DNA of 14,145 nucleotides. It comes from an uncultured Peptococcaceae bacterium (lineage in GTDB: Bacteria > Bacillota > Dehalobacteriia > UBA7702). The stretch covers positions 1 through 14,145 of the forward strand of contig CALFRX010000193.1 of assembly GCA_937919295.1 (NCBI GenBank). The letters run 5' to 3'. The stretch's first letter is position 1; every line of letters starts with the position of its first letter. Position numbers and translations under genes: made by a program. Below the pieces are notes generated by a model that did not search any database, was not told the origin of the DNA, and saw only the letters and a program-made list of their open reading frames with translations. This document shows positions 13,804 to 14,145 of this stretch, in pieces.

Positions 13804-14145
13804 TTGGGTCAATACAATACAGTGATTTTTGATCTCGACGGCACCCTCCTTGATACGATAGCGGATTTAACCGACAGCGTTAATTATGTACTGTCGGCTT
13901 ACGGTTTTCCTTCCCGCAGCAGGGCGGAAATTCGCTCCTTTATCGGGAACGGCGTCCGCAAGCTGATGCAGCGGGCTGTGCCGGAGCAGATCGGCGACAG
14001 CGTTTTTGCAGAGCTGTTTGCTACCTTTAAAACGTATTATATGGCCCACTGTGCAGTCAAAACCAGGCCCTATGACGGCATCCCCGAACTGTTGCGGGAG
14101 CTGAAGGCCGCTGGGTTTCGTCTCGCTGTGGTCTCCAATAAGCAC
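13804..14145 (+). CDS. HAD-family phosphatase, phosphoglycolate phosphatase-like (3' end outside window)
   Basis: The 114 residues seen are the N-terminal part of a HAD phosphatase. Motif I is VIFDLDGTLLDT with the nucleophile and acid-base Asp pair, followed by the helical cap (FIGNGVRKLMQRAVP is typical of phosphoglycolate phosphatase, Gph), RPYDGIPELLRELKAAG and motif II VVSNK, where the Ser binds phosphate. The start is TTG at 13804, chosen because AGGCGGTGAT lies just upstream and no in-frame ATG precedes the DxD motif. It would detoxify 2-phosphoglycolate or a similar phosphate ester. It is not the same gene as the partial HAD protein at the left edge, whose missing part is the N-terminus. 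Confidence 0.88.
   Translation, partial: MGQYNTVIFDLDGTLLDTIADLTDSVNYVLSAYGFPSRSRAEIRSFIGNGVRKLMQRAVPEQIGDSVFAELFATFKTYYMAHCAVKTRPYDGIPELLRELKAAGFRLAVVSNKH

Noticed and set aside
1..14145. The two partial HAD phosphatases at the window edges as a duplicated flank of an insertion
   Set aside because: The left fragment is a C-terminal part and the right one an N-terminal part with its own promoter and start; the small shared region around motif II differs in sequence, and no flanking repeats were seen.

Overview
The window reads as chromosome of an anaerobic, Gram-positive-type member of the Bacillota (probably Clostridia). The basis is a four-subunit 2-oxoacid:ferredoxin oxidoreductase with its own 2[4Fe-4S] ferredoxin, a surface protein anchored by three C-terminal SLH domains, intrinsic terminators after most transcription units, strong AGGAGG ribosome sites, and TTGnnn/TGnTATAAT promoters. 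No marker fixes the genus, so this placement is inference. All convincing genes lie on the + strand. No tRNA, rRNA, CRISPR array, insertion sequence or phage gene was seen.

Layout. (1) 1-2586: the 3' end of a HAD-family phosphatase, then a xylose-isomerase-like TIM-barrel metalloenzyme and an EutH-family permease that look co-transcribed. (2) 2587-3047: a repeat-like element of about 225 bp, bounded by two copies of one hairpin (the second a terminator), then a promoter. (3) 3048-3611: a small PIN/NYN-like nuclease gene, followed by a 419-nt non-coding stretch with palindromes and a promoter. (4) 4031-7442: a five-gene operon for a P-loop ATPase and the alpha, beta, gamma and ferredoxin subunits of a 2-oxoacid:ferredoxin oxidoreductase, closed by tandem hairpins. 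(5) 7563-10197: a promoter and an overlapping two-component pair, a LytS-type histidine kinase with an extracytoplasmic beta-sandwich and 7TM region, and a response regulator whose output domain is a SARP/OmpR-like winged helix rather than the usual LytTR domain. (6) 10270-13722: an activator-type promoter, a leader hairpin, and a 1074-residue secreted protein with a PHP metallohydrolase domain and three SLH domains, ending in a terminator. (7) 13737-14145: promoter and 5' end of a second HAD phosphatase (phosphoglycolate phosphatase-like).

The most interesting unit is region 5-6. The promoter of the surface PHP protein lacks a good -35 but carries two perfect TGTAACG heptamers spaced 11 bp apart, ending 9 nt before TATAAT. 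That is the geometry used by SARP and PhoB-type winged-helix activators, and a regulator with such a domain is encoded immediately upstream. The simplest model is that the kinase senses an external ligand, the regulator binds the heptamers, and the cell displays a wall-anchored metallohydrolase. The enzyme's substrate is unknown. Gene identities come from motifs read by eye; functional links are inference from position.
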